A stretch of 24,493 nucleotides of DNA from Lentzea aerocolonigenes. GTDB lineage: Bacteria; Actinomycetota; Actinomycetes; Mycobacteriales; Pseudonocardiaceae. The notes under the pieces were generated by a model. The model was given only the letters and a program-made list of their open reading frames with translations, was not told the DNA's origin and did not search any database. Of this stretch, positions 1 through 8,240 are shown in pieces (within the stretch, counting starts at the first letter, position 1; every line of letters starts with the position of its first letter). The position numbers were made by a program, and so were the translations under genes. The stretch lies in contig NZ_JYJG01000372.1 of NCBI RefSeq assembly GCF_000955955.1, positions 1-24,493 of the forward strand, written 5' to 3'.

Positions 1-73
1 GGGGCCGGCACCACGATGCACCCGTCTGACCACCGAAATACGGGGCAAAGGCGGCCGCCCGCGGCACTGGTGC

Positions 74-1156
74 TCAGCGCTTGACCTTGGCTTCGATGGC
101 CGTGTCGGGGTTGTCCGCGAACACGCCGTCGAGACCGGTCTTGTAGAACAGGTCGTACTCCTCGAAGGCCCGGCCGTACGCGGCCGGGTCGGCCGAGGAC
201 CGGAAGTCCGCGGGCAGGAACGAGTTCTCGTTGCGGAACGTCCAGGAGTGCACGATCAGGCCGACCTTGTGCGCATCCTTGACGAGGCTGGTCGGCTGCT
301 TGAGGTAGCCGGCCGCGTCGCGCGGGATGATCAGGTCCTTGGTGACGCCCACGCCGTCCGCGTACGACCGCACGTCACGCAGCCCGGCCGGCGTGACCAG
401 GTCGGCGTAGGTGCGCTTGTCACCGGCGACGATGAAGTCGTACGGCGCACCGGAACCGTTGACCAGCTGGACCAGCGGCACGCGCAGCGACTTGTTGAGC
501 TGCTTGAGGTTCGCGACCTCGAACGACTGCACGTAGACCTTGGCGTTGCGGCGGTTGAGGCCGTTGTGGTTCAACGCGTCGACGAGCTTCGGTTCCAGCG
601 CGAGACCGATCGACTGGAAGTACGTCGGGTGCTTGGTCTCGGGGTAGATGCCGATCTCGCGGTGCAGCTCGCGCGACAGGCGCTTGGAGAGGTCGATGAC
701 CTCCTGGAACGTCGGGATCTCGAACCGGCCGTCGTAGAGCGTGTTGCGCGGGCGGATCGCCGGGATGCGTTCCTTGGCGCGCAACGTTTTCAGCTCGGCG
801 AGCGTGAAGTCCTCGGTGAACCAGCCGGTGATCGGGGTGCCGTCGATGACCTTGGTCTTCTGGCGGTCGTTGAACTGCGGCTTCGTCGAGACGTCGGTCG
901 TGCCGCCGATCTCGTTCTCGTGCCGGGCGACCAGCTTGCCGTCCTTGGTCGAGACCAGGTCCGGCTCGATGAAGTCGGCACCCATGCGAGCGGCGAGCTC
1001 GTAGGACGCGAGCGTGTGCTCGGGCCGGTACGCCGACGCGCCGCGGTGCCCGATGACGATCGGACCCTTGTCGTCGTGTGCGGAGGCGGAGGGCAGGGAC
1101 GCCACCACCGCACCCGCGAACACGAGGACTACGGCGGTTAGACCTCTCCGATACAT
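74..1156 (-). CDS. glpQ: secreted glycerophosphodiester phosphodiesterase
   Basis: The 360-residue product should hydrolyse glycerophosphodiesters to glycerol 3-phosphate and an alcohol outside the membrane. Residues 1 to about 27 form a Sec signal peptide: a Tyr-Arg-Arg start, a hydrophobic core and a likely cut after Ala-Ser-Ala. The mature part opens with the GDPD signature HRGASAYRPEHT near residue 38, followed by the acidic pair in FIEPDL and a His in ARHENE, which match the catalytic and metal-binding positions of the GlpQ type. Length and layout fit periplasmic GlpQ rather than cytoplasmic UgpQ. The ATG at 1156 is chosen because GGGAGG lies 8 bases before it and the signal peptide starts there; an in-frame start 33 bases upstream has no better support. 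It follows the antiporter gene on the same strand after 84 bp, and a PHO-box-like unit in that gap suggests control by phosphate. Confidence 0.93.
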   Translation of the reverse strand: MYRRGLTAVVLVFAGAVVASLPSASAHDDKGPIVIGHRGASAYRPEHTLASYELAARMGADFIEPDLVSTKDGKLVARHENEIGGTTDVSTKPQFNDRQKTKVIDGTPITGWFTEDFTLAELKTLRAKERIPAIRPRNTLYDGRFEIPTFQEVIDLSKRLSRELHREIGIYPETKHPTYFQSIGLALEPKLVDALNHNGLNRRNAKVYVQSFEVANLKQLNKSLRVPLVQLVNGSGAPYDFIVAGDKRTYADLVTPAGLRDVRSYADGVGVTKDLIIPRDAAGYLKQPTSLVKDAHKVGLIVHSWTFRNENSFLPADFRSSADPAAYGRAFEEYDLFYKTGLDGVFADNPDTAIEAKVKR

Positions 1157-1209
1157 CGTTCGACCTCCCGTTTCGTCTTGAGAGCGCACCCAAGCATCGC
1201 AACACGAAA

Positions 1210-1220
1210 AGCAGGTGAAC
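1210..1220 (-). promoter_or_regulatory. candidate PHO-box unit upstream of the phosphodiesterase gene
   Basis: Read on the minus strand this is GTTCACCTGCT, which matches 10 of 11 positions of the Streptomyces PhoP repeat unit GKTCAYYYRSG. It lies 54 to 64 bases before the start codon. The 11-base units on either side match only about 6 positions each, so this is one strong unit without a clear second repeat. Phosphodiesterase genes of this type are known PhoP targets in Streptomyces; regulation here is inferred. Confidence 0.35.
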
Positions 1221-1240
1221 GGTTACTCACGAGGCTGTGT

Positions 1241-2803
1241 CTATTCACGTGACAGGGCGGCTTCCTCCAAGTCCAGCTCGCGCAGCACGCGGAAGAGGAC
1301 CTCGTCGTCGATCTCACCGGCGTCGCGGGCCTTGATGAACTCGTCACGCTCCGCGCTCAGCATCACCCTGCGCAGCCTGCGGTACGCAGCCGCCGGACTC
1401 TCCTCCTCCTGCCGCCCGAGCCGTTCCCACGCGGCGTTGCCCCGGTGCTCCGCCAGCGACCGCAACTGGTCCGCGACGTGCTCGGGAACGTCCGCGATCT
1501 CCTGGTCCAGCCGGTTGACCGCCGCCTGCGCCGCGCGGTGCTGGATCTGCGCCTCGGCCAGTGCGTCCTTGCGTGCGTCGTCGCCCTCGAAGCCGATCTT
1601 GTTGATCACCCACGGCAACGTCGTGCCCTGCAGCAGCAAGGTCGCGACCGTCACGACGAACGCGCAGAACAGGATGATGCTCCGTCCCGGAACTTCTTGC
1701 GGAATCGCGGCCGCGGCGGCGAGGGTCACCACACCGCGCATGCCCGCCCACGCGATCACCGTGACCTGACCGAGGTGCGGCCAGCGTTCCCGCTCGCGCA
1801 TGCGTTTGGACAGGAACATCGGGATGTACGTGGCCGGGTACATCCAGACGAACCGCGCGAGGATCGTGGCCAGCAGCACGGCACCGGCACCCAGCAGCAG
1901 GCTCGTGTTCAGGTCGACGTCGGCGATGATCGCCGAGACCTGCAGCCCGATGAGCGCGAAGACGAACGACTCCAGCAGTGCGTCCGCCGACCGCCAGACA
2001 GCCGCGTCCTGCAGTCGCGTCGAGTACTTGCCTCGCGGCGAGTGGTGGCCGACGTAGAGACCCGCGACGACGACGGCGAGAACCCCGGAGAACTGGATGT
2101 CGAACGCGTGCAGGCCCTCTTCCGCGAGCAGGTATGCGCCGAACGGCACGAGCAGCCCGAGCGCGCTCTCCAGCACGCCCTCGCAAAGCCGTTTGCGCAG
2201 GAACCTGACCGCCACGCCGACGATGAGGCCGACCGCGATGCCGCCGACCGTGATGTATAGGAACATCCAGACGCTCGCGACCGGGTGCATGGCCGTGCCG
2301 ACCGTGGCCGCCACCGCGACCTTGAACGCCGTGAGCGCCGTGGCGTCGTTGATCAGGCTCTCGCCGACCAGCAGGGTCATCGCCCGGCGTTGCAGCCCGA
2401 GCTTGCGTCCGATCGCGACCGCGGCGACCGCATCCGGCGGGGCGACCACGGCGCCGAGGACCAGTGCCGCGGCGAACGGGAGGTCCGGGAAGACGAGCTT
2501 CGCCGTTACGCCCACCGCGAACGTCGTGAACAGCACCAGCCCGACCGCGAGCAGGCCGATCGGCCGCAGGTTCGCACGGATGTTGAGGTACGAGCTGTCC
2601 AGCGCGGCGCTGTAGAGCAGCGGCGGAAGGACCAGGACCAGGATCAAGTGGGGATCGAGCTCGAACTCCGGCACCCCCGGGATGAACGAGACCACGAGTC
2701 CGACCGCGACCAGCACCAGGGGCGCCGACCAGTTCAGGCGGCGCGCGATGGAGGTGACGACCAACGCTCCGAGGAGCAGCAGCAGTAGTTCAGGCCCGAC
2801 CAT
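1241..2803 (-). CDS. CPA1-family Na+/H+ antiporter
   Basis: The 520-residue membrane protein should exchange Na+ (or K+) for protons. It has about twelve hydrophobic segments starting at residue 2 and a transport motif GESLINDATAL, whose Asn-Asp pair is the ion-binding ND of CPA1 exchangers. Membrane helices are followed by a charged cytoplasmic tail of about 120 residues, the layout of the bacterial a_cpa1 group. The ATG at 2803 places the first helix directly after the start (MVGPELLLLLLGA). Upstream in-frame starts at 2833 and 2923 would add a non-conserved segment overlapping the divergent zinc-finger gene. A CAGAAT -10-like hexamer ends 6 bases before the ATG, suggesting leaderless transcription. 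The downstream gene on the same strand is the phosphodiesterase. Confidence 0.92.
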   Translation of the reverse strand: MVGPELLLLLLGALVVTSIARRLNWSAPLVLVAVGLVVSFIPGVPEFELDPHLILVLVLPPLLYSAALDSSYLNIRANLRPIGLLAVGLVLFTTFAVGVTAKLVFPDLPFAAALVLGAVVAPPDAVAAVAIGRKLGLQRRAMTLLVGESLINDATALTAFKVAVAATVGTAMHPVASVWMFLYITVGGIAVGLIVGVAVRFLRKRLCEGVLESALGLLVPFGAYLLAEEGLHAFDIQFSGVLAVVVAGLYVGHHSPRGKYSTRLQDAAVWRSADALLESFVFALIGLQVSAIIADVDLNTSLLLGAGAVLLATILARFVWMYPATYIPMFLSKRMRERERWPHLGQVTVIAWAGMRGVVTLAAAAAIPQEVPGRSIILFCAFVVTVATLLLQGTTLPWVINKIGFEGDDARKDALAEAQIQHRAAQAAVNRLDQEIADVPEHVADQLRSLAEHRGNAAWERLGRQEEESPAAAYRRLRRVMLSAERDEFIKARDAGEIDDEVLFRVLRELDLEEAALSRE

Positions 2804-2809
2804 GCGTTC

Positions 2810-2824
2810 ATTCTGCGTAAAGAT
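2810..2824. promoter_or_regulatory. overlapping divergent leaderless promoters
   Basis: The start codons of the antiporter (2803, minus) and the zinc-finger gene (2832, plus) are 28 bases apart. Within this gap the minus strand has CAGAAT (2815-2810), 6 bases before its ATG, and the plus strand has AAAGAT (2819-2824), 7 bases before its ATG. Any -35 element must lie inside the opposite coding region. The motif calls are by eye and moderately weak. Confidence 0.35.
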
Positions 2825-2831
2825 GGAACGC

Positions 2832-3092
2832 ATGACCTGTTCGCACGTGGGAGCGCTGCCCGCAGCGGTGGCGCCGGAGTCGACCGAGGGCTGTGTCGAC
2901 TGTCTCGCTCTGGGTGAGCGCAACTGGGCTCACCTGCGGATGTGCCTGTCCTGCGGGCACGTGGCGTGCTGCGACTCGAGCCCGCATCGGCACGCGACCG
3001 CGCACTTCGGTGCGTCCCAGCATCCGGTCATGCGCTCGTTCGAGCCGGGCGAGGACTGGCGCTGGTGCTATGTGGACAGTGCCATCGTCTGA
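2832..3092 (+). CDS. small UBP-type zinc-finger protein
   Basis: This 86-residue protein is essentially one ZnF-UBP domain, a fold that binds ubiquitin C-termini in eukaryotes. Bacterial copies have unknown ligands. Visible metal ligands run Cys3-x-His5, Cys21-x2-Cys24, Cys38-x2-Cys41, Cys46, then His54, His58 and His64, which is the UBP spacing. The ATG at 2832 gives the usual short lead MTCSH. ATGs at 2823 and 2802 are in frame but extend into or across the antiporter promoter, and none has a good ribosome site. It is transcribed divergently from the Na+/H+ antiporter with start codons 28 bases apart, so a shared control or a functional link with the transporter is plausible but unproven. 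Confidence 0.85.
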   Translation: MTCSHVGALPAAVAPESTEGCVDCLALGERNWAHLRMCLSCGHVACCDSSPHRHATAHFGASQHPVMRSFEPGEDWRWCYVDSAIV

Positions 3093-3141
3093 GGACTTTG
3101 CAGTCTCTTTGGATTGATGACCTGCCGGTGTGATCCCGGCC

Positions 3142-3157
3142 ACCGTACGGTCGGTTC
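3142..3157 (+). promoter_or_regulatory. candidate leaderless promoter and palindrome of the TRAP operon
   Basis: TACGGT (3146-3151) lies exactly 6 bases before the GTG at 3158, the spacing of a leaderless mRNA, and no Shine-Dalgarno sequence is present. The hexamer is embedded in the 10-base palindrome ACCGTACGGT (3142-3151), so a repressor site over the -10 is possible. No clear -35 was seen. Confidence 0.4.
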
Positions 3158-5095
3158 GTGGCCAACCCCGACCTCGCCCGCATCGTCGCGGAGCACGACG
3201 AGGAGATGCCGTCGCGCCCGCTCTCACCCAGGTGGGAGCGAGCGCTGTGGATCGCGGGCCTGCTGATCGCACTGCTGGTGCTCAAGCAGGTCTTCTTCCC
3301 GTTCGCCAAGGGAAGCCAGTACTACCTGATCATCTTCCTGGCGGTGACGCTGCCGCTGGTCTTCCTGTCGTACGGCCGAGGGCACACGCCTCCCTGGTGG
3401 GACTGGGTGCTGGCGTTGCTGACCTTCGTCGTCGGCGCCTATCCGCTGTTCGGGGGCTTTGACGAGTTCCTGAACCGGCAGGGCCAGCTCACGACGCTGG
3501 ACGTGATCGCAGGCGCGGTGCTGCTCGTGCTGATCCTGGAGGCGTGCCGGCGCACGACCGGCTGGGTGCTTCCGGTGGTCTGCCTGGCGTTCATCGCCTA
3601 CGCCTACTACGGCGGGTTCCTGCCGCCGTCGTGGTCGATCTCGCACTCCGGCGTCGACTTCTCGCAGATCATCAACGGGTTCTTCAACGACGCCAGCGGG
3701 TTCTACGGGACGCCGCTGGACGTCGCGGCGACCTACATCGTGCTGTTCACGATCTACGGCGCGGTGTTGAACGCTTCTGGTGCCGGGAAGTTCTTCGTCG
3801 ACGTCAGCTTCGCCGCGTTCCGGAAGTCGCGGACCGCGCCTGGGCGTACTGCTGCGACCGCGGGCTTCCTGCTGGGCACGGTGTCGGGTTCGGGCACGGC
3901 GACGACGGTGTCGTTGGGCGCTGTGACGTGGCCGATGCTGCAGAAAGCCGGGTATCCCAAGGAGAACGCGGGTGGGCTGCTCGCGGCGTCCGGCATCGGG
4001 GCGATCCTGTCGCCGCCGACGCTGGGCGCTGCCGCGTTCATCATCGCCGAGTACCTGCAGGTGTCGTACCTGTCGGTGCTGATCTGGGCGATCATCCCGA
4101 CGCTGCTCTACTACCTGGGCATCGCGCTCGCCGTCGAAGCCGACGCGCGGCGGTTCGGAGCGCAGCCGGTGGACGTGGACGCGCCGCGGTTCTGGGACGT
4201 GCTGAAGCTCGGCTGGTACCACTTCCTGTCGCTCGGGATCATCATCGTGTTCCTGGCCCTGGACATCCCGGTCTACCGCGCCGTCGTGTACGCGACGGGC
4301 GTGGCGGCGTTGTTCGCGTTGATCAACCACCGGCGTGACTGGTTCCGGCTGATCGCCGACGCGCTGTCCGTCGGTGTGCGGTCGGCGTTCCCGGTGATCG
4401 CGGTGTGTGCGGCGGCTGGTGTGGTCACGTCGACGATCACCAAGACCGGGCTGGGGCAAGCGCTTGCGGGGTCGTTGGTCGACCTGGCTTCCGCGGTTTC
4501 CTCCGAGCCCGTCGTGGTGCTGATGCTGACGGCGGTGTTGGCGGCCATCGCGGTGTCGGTGCTCGGTCTGGCCGTGCCGGTGACGGCGTCGTTCATCATC
4601 TCGTGGGTCGTCATCGGGCCGGCGTTGATCACTCTGGGCGTGGAGCCGGCCGAGACCGCGATGTTCATCTTCTACTACGCGGTGTTGTCCGAGGTGACGC
4701 CGCCGACCGCGTTGGCTGCCGTGGCTGCTGCCGCGCTGACCGGTGGCGATGTCATGAAGACGATGTGGCAGACGTGGAAGTACACGTTGCCCGCGTTCCT
4801 CGTGCCGTTGGCGTTCGTGCTGACGGACAACGGCGCCGGCCTGCTGTTGCGCGGGCCGTTGCTGGACTCGGTGTGGACGTTCGGTGCGTCCGCCCTGGGG
4901 GTAGCCGCTCTTGCCGTGCTGACGGGCGGCTGGTTGTTCGGTCCCGCGCGCTGGCCGGAGCGCGTGTTGTGCGCGCCGGCCGCGTTGTTCCTGCTCTACC
5001 TGCAGCCGTTGACGATCGCCATCGGGGCCGGGTTCCTCGTGGTGGCCGTGGCGGTCCACCTGGTCACTCGTGGGAGGGTTCGTGATGCTGCGTAA
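3158..5095 (+). CDS. TRAP transporter fused permease (4TM/12TM type)
   Basis: The 645-residue integral membrane protein combines the small (DctQ-like) and large (DctM-like) TRAP permease parts in one chain. TRAP systems import organic acids and related solutes using the Na+ or H+ gradient and a binding protein. The N-terminal quarter carries about four helices before a tryptophan-rich loop. The DctM part begins near residue 165 and contains the family motif GSGTATTVSLGAVTWPML near 245, then GIGAILSPPTLGAAAF, typical of the DctM core. Length is normal for fused permeases. The GTG start is preceded by a -10-like TACGGT and no ribosome site. Its last codons overlap the start of the TAXI binding-protein gene, so the two form one transporter. 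The substrate cannot be read from the sequence. Confidence 0.93.
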   Translation: MANPDLARIVAEHDEEMPSRPLSPRWERALWIAGLLIALLVLKQVFFPFAKGSQYYLIIFLAVTLPLVFLSYGRGHTPPWWDWVLALLTFVVGAYPLFGGFDEFLNRQGQLTTLDVIAGAVLLVLILEACRRTTGWVLPVVCLAFIAYAYYGGFLPPSWSISHSGVDFSQIINGFFNDASGFYGTPLDVAATYIVLFTIYGAVLNASGAGKFFVDVSFAAFRKSRTAPGRTAATAGFLLGTVSGSGTATTVSLGAVTWPMLQKAGYPKENAGGLLAASGIGAILSPPTLGAAAFIIAEYLQVSYLSVLIWAIIPTLLYYLGIALAVEADARRFGAQPVDVDAPRFWDVLKLGWYHFLSLGIIIVFLALDIPVYRAVVYATGVAALFALINHRRDWFRLIADALSVGVRSAFPVIAVCAAAGVVTSTITKTGLGQALAGSLVDLASAVSSEPVVVLMLTAVLAAIAVSVLGLAVPVTASFIISWVVIGPALITLGVEPAETAMFIFYYAVLSEVTPPTALAAVAAAALTGGDVMKTMWQTWKYTLPAFLVPLAFVLTDNGAGLLLRGPLLDSVWTFGASALGVAALAVLTGGWLFGPARWPERVLCAPAALFLLYLQPLTIAIGAGFLVVAVAVHLVTRGRVRDAA

Positions 5096-6062
5096 GTACG
5101 CGATCGGTGCGATCGCTTTGGCGCTGGCGGTTTCCGGGTGTGGCGGCAAACGCACGCCCACGACGCCGGACGCGTCGGGTGGCGGTGCGTCGTGCGAGGC
5201 GTCGGACGGGCGGATCACGATCGCGACCGGCAACTCCGGTGGCGTGTACTTCGTGGTCGGCGGCGGGCTCGCGAAGCTGATCTCCGACAACTCGAAGCTG
5301 AAGGCCTCCTCTGCCGAGACCGGCGCGTCGGTGCAGAACATCCAGCAGCTCGTCTCCGGCACGTACGACATCGCGTTCTCGCTGGCCGACACGGCCGCCG
5401 ACGCGGTGAACGGCACCGGGGCGTTCAACGGCAAGAAGGAGAAGATCGCGGCGCTGTCGCGGATCTACCCGAACTACACGCAGGTGCTCGTGCGAGCCGA
5501 CTCCGGGATCAACTCGGTGGCGGACATGAAGGGCAAGCGGATCTCGACCGGCTCGCCGAAGTCCGGTACCGAGGTGATCGCGGGTCGTCTGCTGAAGTCG
5601 GCCGGCCTGAACATCGACTCGGACGTGTCGGCCCAGCGGCTGGACCTGACCAAGACCGCGGACGGGATGAAGGACGGCAGCATCGACGGGCTGATCTGGT
5701 CCGGTGGGCTGCCGACGCCGCAGATCACCGACATCACGACGTCGATGAAGGACCGGGTGAAGTTCATCGACATCACGCCGTTGCTGCCGGAGATGAAGAA
5801 GATCAGCCCGGTCTACGACAAGGCGCAGATCCCGGCGGCGACCTACGGGGTGGCCGAGGTGCCCACGATCGTCGTGCCGAACCTGCTGCTCGTTCGTGAG
5901 GACTTCGCGGCCAACAACGCGTGCGCGGTGACCAAGCTGATCTTCGACAAGAAGTCCGACCTGGAGAAGGTGCACCCGGCCGTGAAGGACATCTCCAAGG
6001 ACAAGGCATCGGCCACCGATCCCGTCCCGCTGCACCCTGGAGCGAAGCAGGCGCTCGGCTGA
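5085..6062 (+). CDS. TAXI-family TRAP solute-binding lipoprotein
   Basis: The 325-residue lipoprotein is the extracytoplasmic substrate receptor of the TRAP system. A short signal peptide ends in the lipobox V-S-G-C (Cys19), so it should be anchored to the outer face of the membrane. The mature domain begins with the TAXI pattern [20 protein letters not shown] and includes the family segments [12 protein letters not shown] and [12 protein letters not shown], which line the ligand cleft in related proteins. The ATG at 5085 has GGGAGGG ending 6 bases before it; GTGs at 5082 and 5070 are in frame but give a worse spacing. The start lies 11 bases inside the permease gene, indicating translational coupling. 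TAXI receptors in characterised cases bind glutamate or other carboxylates, but the ligand here is unknown. Confidence 0.93.
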   Translation: MLRKYAIGAIALALAVSGCGGKRTPTTPDASGGGASCEASDGRITIATGNSGGVYFVVGGGLAKLISDNSKLKASSAETGASVQNIQQLVSGTYDIAFSLADTAADAVNGTGAFNGKKEKIAALSRIYPNYTQVLVRADSGINSVADMKGKRISTGSPKSGTEVIAGRLLKSAGLNIDSDVSAQRLDLTKTADGMKDGSIDGLIWSGGLPTPQITDITTSMKDRVKFIDITPLLPEMKKISPVYDKAQIPAATYGVAEVPTIVVPNLLLVREDFAANNACAVTKLIFDKKSDLEKVHPAVKDISKDKASATDPVPLHPGAKQALG

Positions 6063-6064
6063 AC

Positions 6065-6078
6065 TACGCTGGGGCATC
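6065..6078 (+). promoter_or_regulatory. candidate leaderless promoter of purD
   Basis: TACGCT (6065-6070) matches TANNNT and lies 8 bases before the GTG of purD. There is no Shine-Dalgarno sequence in the 16-base gap after the TAXI gene. This suggests purD has its own leaderless transcript in addition to any read-through. No -35 was recognised. Confidence 0.4.
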
Positions 6079-7335
6079 GTGCGCGTCCTGGTCATCGGGT
6101 CTGGAGCCCGTGAGCATGCCCTTGTCCTCGCGTTGTCGCGCGACCCGCAGCTGACTGCTTTGGCGTGCGCGCCGGGCAACGCAGGCATCGCGGGCCACGC
6201 CGAGCTCTACGACGTGGACGTCGCAGATGCTTCGGCGGTCGCCGCTCTCGCCAAGGAGTGGAAGGCCGACCTCGTCGTCATCGGCCCCGAACAACCGCTG
6301 GTCGTCGGGGCCGCTGACGCGGTCCGCGAGTTGGGGATCCCCTGCTTCGGGCCGTCTCGTGCGGCTGCCCGGATCGAGGGCTCCAAGGCGTTCGCCAAGG
6401 ACGTCATGAACGCGGCGGGGGTGCCGACGGCCCACAGCGAGGTCGTGGACAACCCGGCCCGTCTGGACGCCGCTCTGGGGCGTTTCGGCCCGACGTGGGT
6501 GGTGAAGGACGACGGTCTGGCCGCGGGCAAGGGCGTCGTGGTGACGTCGGACCTGGCTTTGGCCCGTGCGCACGCGATGACGTTGCTCGACGGCGGGCAC
6601 CCGGTGCTGCTGGAGTCCTTCCTGGACGGACCCGAGGTGTCGCTGTTCTGCGTCACCGACGGTGTGTCCGTGGTGCCGTTGATCCCGGCGCAGGACTTCA
6701 AGCGCGTGGCTGACGGGGACCACGGCCCGAACACCGGCGGCATGGGTGCTTACGCGCCGCTGCCGTGGGCACCTGAGGGCCTGGTATCTGAAATTGTTTC
6801 ACGTTGTGTGCAGCCGGTGGTCGACGAGCTGCGCGCGCGGGAGACGCCGTTCGTCGGCCTGCTGTACGCGGGTCTTGCGCTGACGTCCAACGGCGTGCAG
6901 GTGATCGAGTTCAACTGCCGCTTCGGTGACCCGGAGACGCAGTCGGTGCTGGCGCTGCTGAAGTCGCCGATCTCCGCTCTGTTCCTGGCTGCGTCGACCG
7001 GTTCGCTCGGAGATCTGCCTGCTCTGGAGTGGGAGAACGGCTACGCGGTGACCGTCGTCGTGGCCGCCGAGGGCTACCCGAACCGGCCGCGCACGGGCGA
7101 CGTGATCTCCGGCGCCGAGGCCGAGGGCGTCCTGCACGCGGGCACGCGCCGCCGTGAAGATGGCGCGGTGGTCTCCGCCGGCGGCCGCGTGCTGTCGGTC
7201 GTGGGCACCGGCAAGTCGCTGTCGAAGGCTCGCGAGCGCGCCTACAAGCGCGTCGCGGACATCCACCTCACCGGCTCGCACCACCGCTCCGACATCGCGC
7301 TGAAGGCGGTCGACGGCACCATCACGGTGCCGTGA
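6079..7335 (+). CDS. purD: phosphoribosylamine--glycine ligase
   Basis: The 418-residue enzyme joins glycine to 5-phosphoribosylamine with ATP, the second step of purine synthesis, in the cytoplasm. The N-terminal domain begins [15 protein letters not shown], the classic GAR synthetase opening. The ATP-grasp part contains [13 protein letters not shown] near residue 143, [11 protein letters not shown] near 216, and [14 protein letters not shown] near 276 with the metal-binding Glu and Asn. Length is normal. The GTG start at 6079 gives the conserved N-terminus. The stop overlaps the GTG of the downstream ADP-ribosylglycohydrolase gene by four bases (GTGA). purB lies 15 kb away in this window, on the same strand. 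Confidence 0.97.
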   Translation: MRVLVIGSGAREHALVLALSRDPQLTALACAPGNAGIAGHAELYDVDVADASAVAALAKEWKADLVVIGPEQPLVVGAADAVRELGIPCFGPSRAAARIEGSKAFAKDVMNAAGVPTAHSEVVDNPARLDAALGRFGPTWVVKDDGLAAGKGVVVTSDLALARAHAMTLLDGGHPVLLESFLDGPEVSLFCVTDGVSVVPLIPAQDFKRVADGDHGPNTGGMGAYAPLPWAPEGLVSEIVSRCVQPVVDELRARETPFVGLLYAGLALTSNGVQVIEFNCRFGDPETQSVLALLKSPISALFLAASTGSLGDLPALEWENGYAVTVVVAAEGYPNRPRTGDVISGAEAEGVLHAGTRRREDGAVVSAGGRVLSVVGTGKSLSKARERAYKRVADIHLTGSHHRSDIALKAVDGTITVP

Positions 7336-8240
7336 GCCTGCTCGGCTCGCTGCTGGGTGGCGCGGTCGGCGACGCTCTCGGCGCGCCGATCGAGTTCTCG
7401 TCGATCGACGTGATCAGGCGTGCGCACGGCTCTTCGGGTGTCGTTGATCTGCCTGTTCTGGAGATCACCGACGACACCCAGATGACGCTGTTCACGTTGG
7501 AAGGCCTTGTGCTGGCCCGGCAGTTCGGTGTGGACCCTGTTCTGGCTGTGCGCGCGGCTTATGGCCGTTGGCTGCACACGCAGGGCGGTCCACTGGTCGC
7601 TTCGGACGGCTGGCTGATGGCCGAACAGCGCCTGCATTCTCGTCGCGCGCCTGGCCACACGTGCATCTCGGCCTTGAAGCACAACGAGAAGAACAACTCC
7701 AAGGGCTGCGGCGGTGTGATGCGCGCCGCCCCCGTCGCCGTGTGGTCCTCGGACGTGCGCGAGGTCTTCTCACTGGCGGCGGAAACGGCGCGCATCACTC
7801 ACCACCACCCGAGCGGCTACCTGTCCGCGGGCGTGCTGGCAGTGATCGTGCAGGAGTTGTTGCGTGGAGCGGACCTGCTTTCGGCCGTCGCTGTTTCGCG
7901 TGCCGAACTGGTCCGCTGGGACGGCCACGAGGAGCAGACCACGTTGCTGGACAAGGTGGTTTCGCTCGGACCTTTGACGCCGGAGGAGATCGAGTCCTCT
8001 TTGGGCGGCGGCTGGGTGGGCGAAGAAGCCCTGGCCATCGGCCTGCACGCCGCTCTCGTCGGTGCGGACTTTCCTTCTGCTCTTCGCCTCGCCGTCAATC
8101 ACTCAGGCGACTCGGACTCCACCGGCTCGATCTGCGGCAACATCCTGGGCGCCCGCGACGGCGTGTCCGTGATTCCTTCTTCCTGGCTTTCCGTGCTGGA
8201 ACTGCGAGACGTGATCGAACGCCTGGCCCTCAGCTGGTGA
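7332..8240 (+). CDS. ADP-ribosylglycohydrolase (DraG/ARH-like) family protein
   Basis: The 302-residue cytoplasmic protein belongs to the all-helical, Mg2+-dependent ADP-ribosyl hydrolase family, whose members remove ADP-ribose from proteins or small molecules. The opening [15 protein letters not shown] is the family start, and the two metal-binding motifs are present: TDDTQM at residues 46-51 and GDSDST at 259-264, followed by [10 protein letters not shown]. An HHHPSG segment lies near 156. The acidic residues needed for metals appear intact, so activity is expected, but the substrate is unknown. Its GTG start overlaps the purD stop in GTGA, implying coupled translation. The 3' end overlaps the convergent AraC-type gene by 11 bp. 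Confidence 0.9.
   Translation: MSLLGSLLGGAVGDALGAPIEFSSIDVIRRAHGSSGVVDLPVLEITDDTQMTLFTLEGLVLARQFGVDPVLAVRAAYGRWLHTQGGPLVASDGWLMAEQRLHSRRAPGHTCISALKHNEKNNSKGCGGVMRAAPVAVWSSDVREVFSLAAETARITHHHPSGYLSAGVLAVIVQELLRGADLLSAVAVSRAELVRWDGHEEQTTLLDKVVSLGPLTPEEIESSLGGGWVGEEALAIGLHAALVGADFPSALRLAVNHSGDSDSTGSICGNILGARDGVSVIPSSWLSVLELRDVIERLALSW

Noticed and set aside
248..1141. A 297-codon plus-strand frame opposite the phosphodiesterase gene
   Set aside because: It is Asp/Arg/Val-rich antisense with no ribosome site or recognisable domain; the minus strand has a signal peptide and the HRG motif.
3224..5434. A 736-codon open frame on the minus strand across the TRAP genes
   Set aside because: It is rich in Arg, His, Gln and Pro, as expected from reading a high-GC gene in antisense. 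The plus strand encodes clear TRAP proteins over the same bases.
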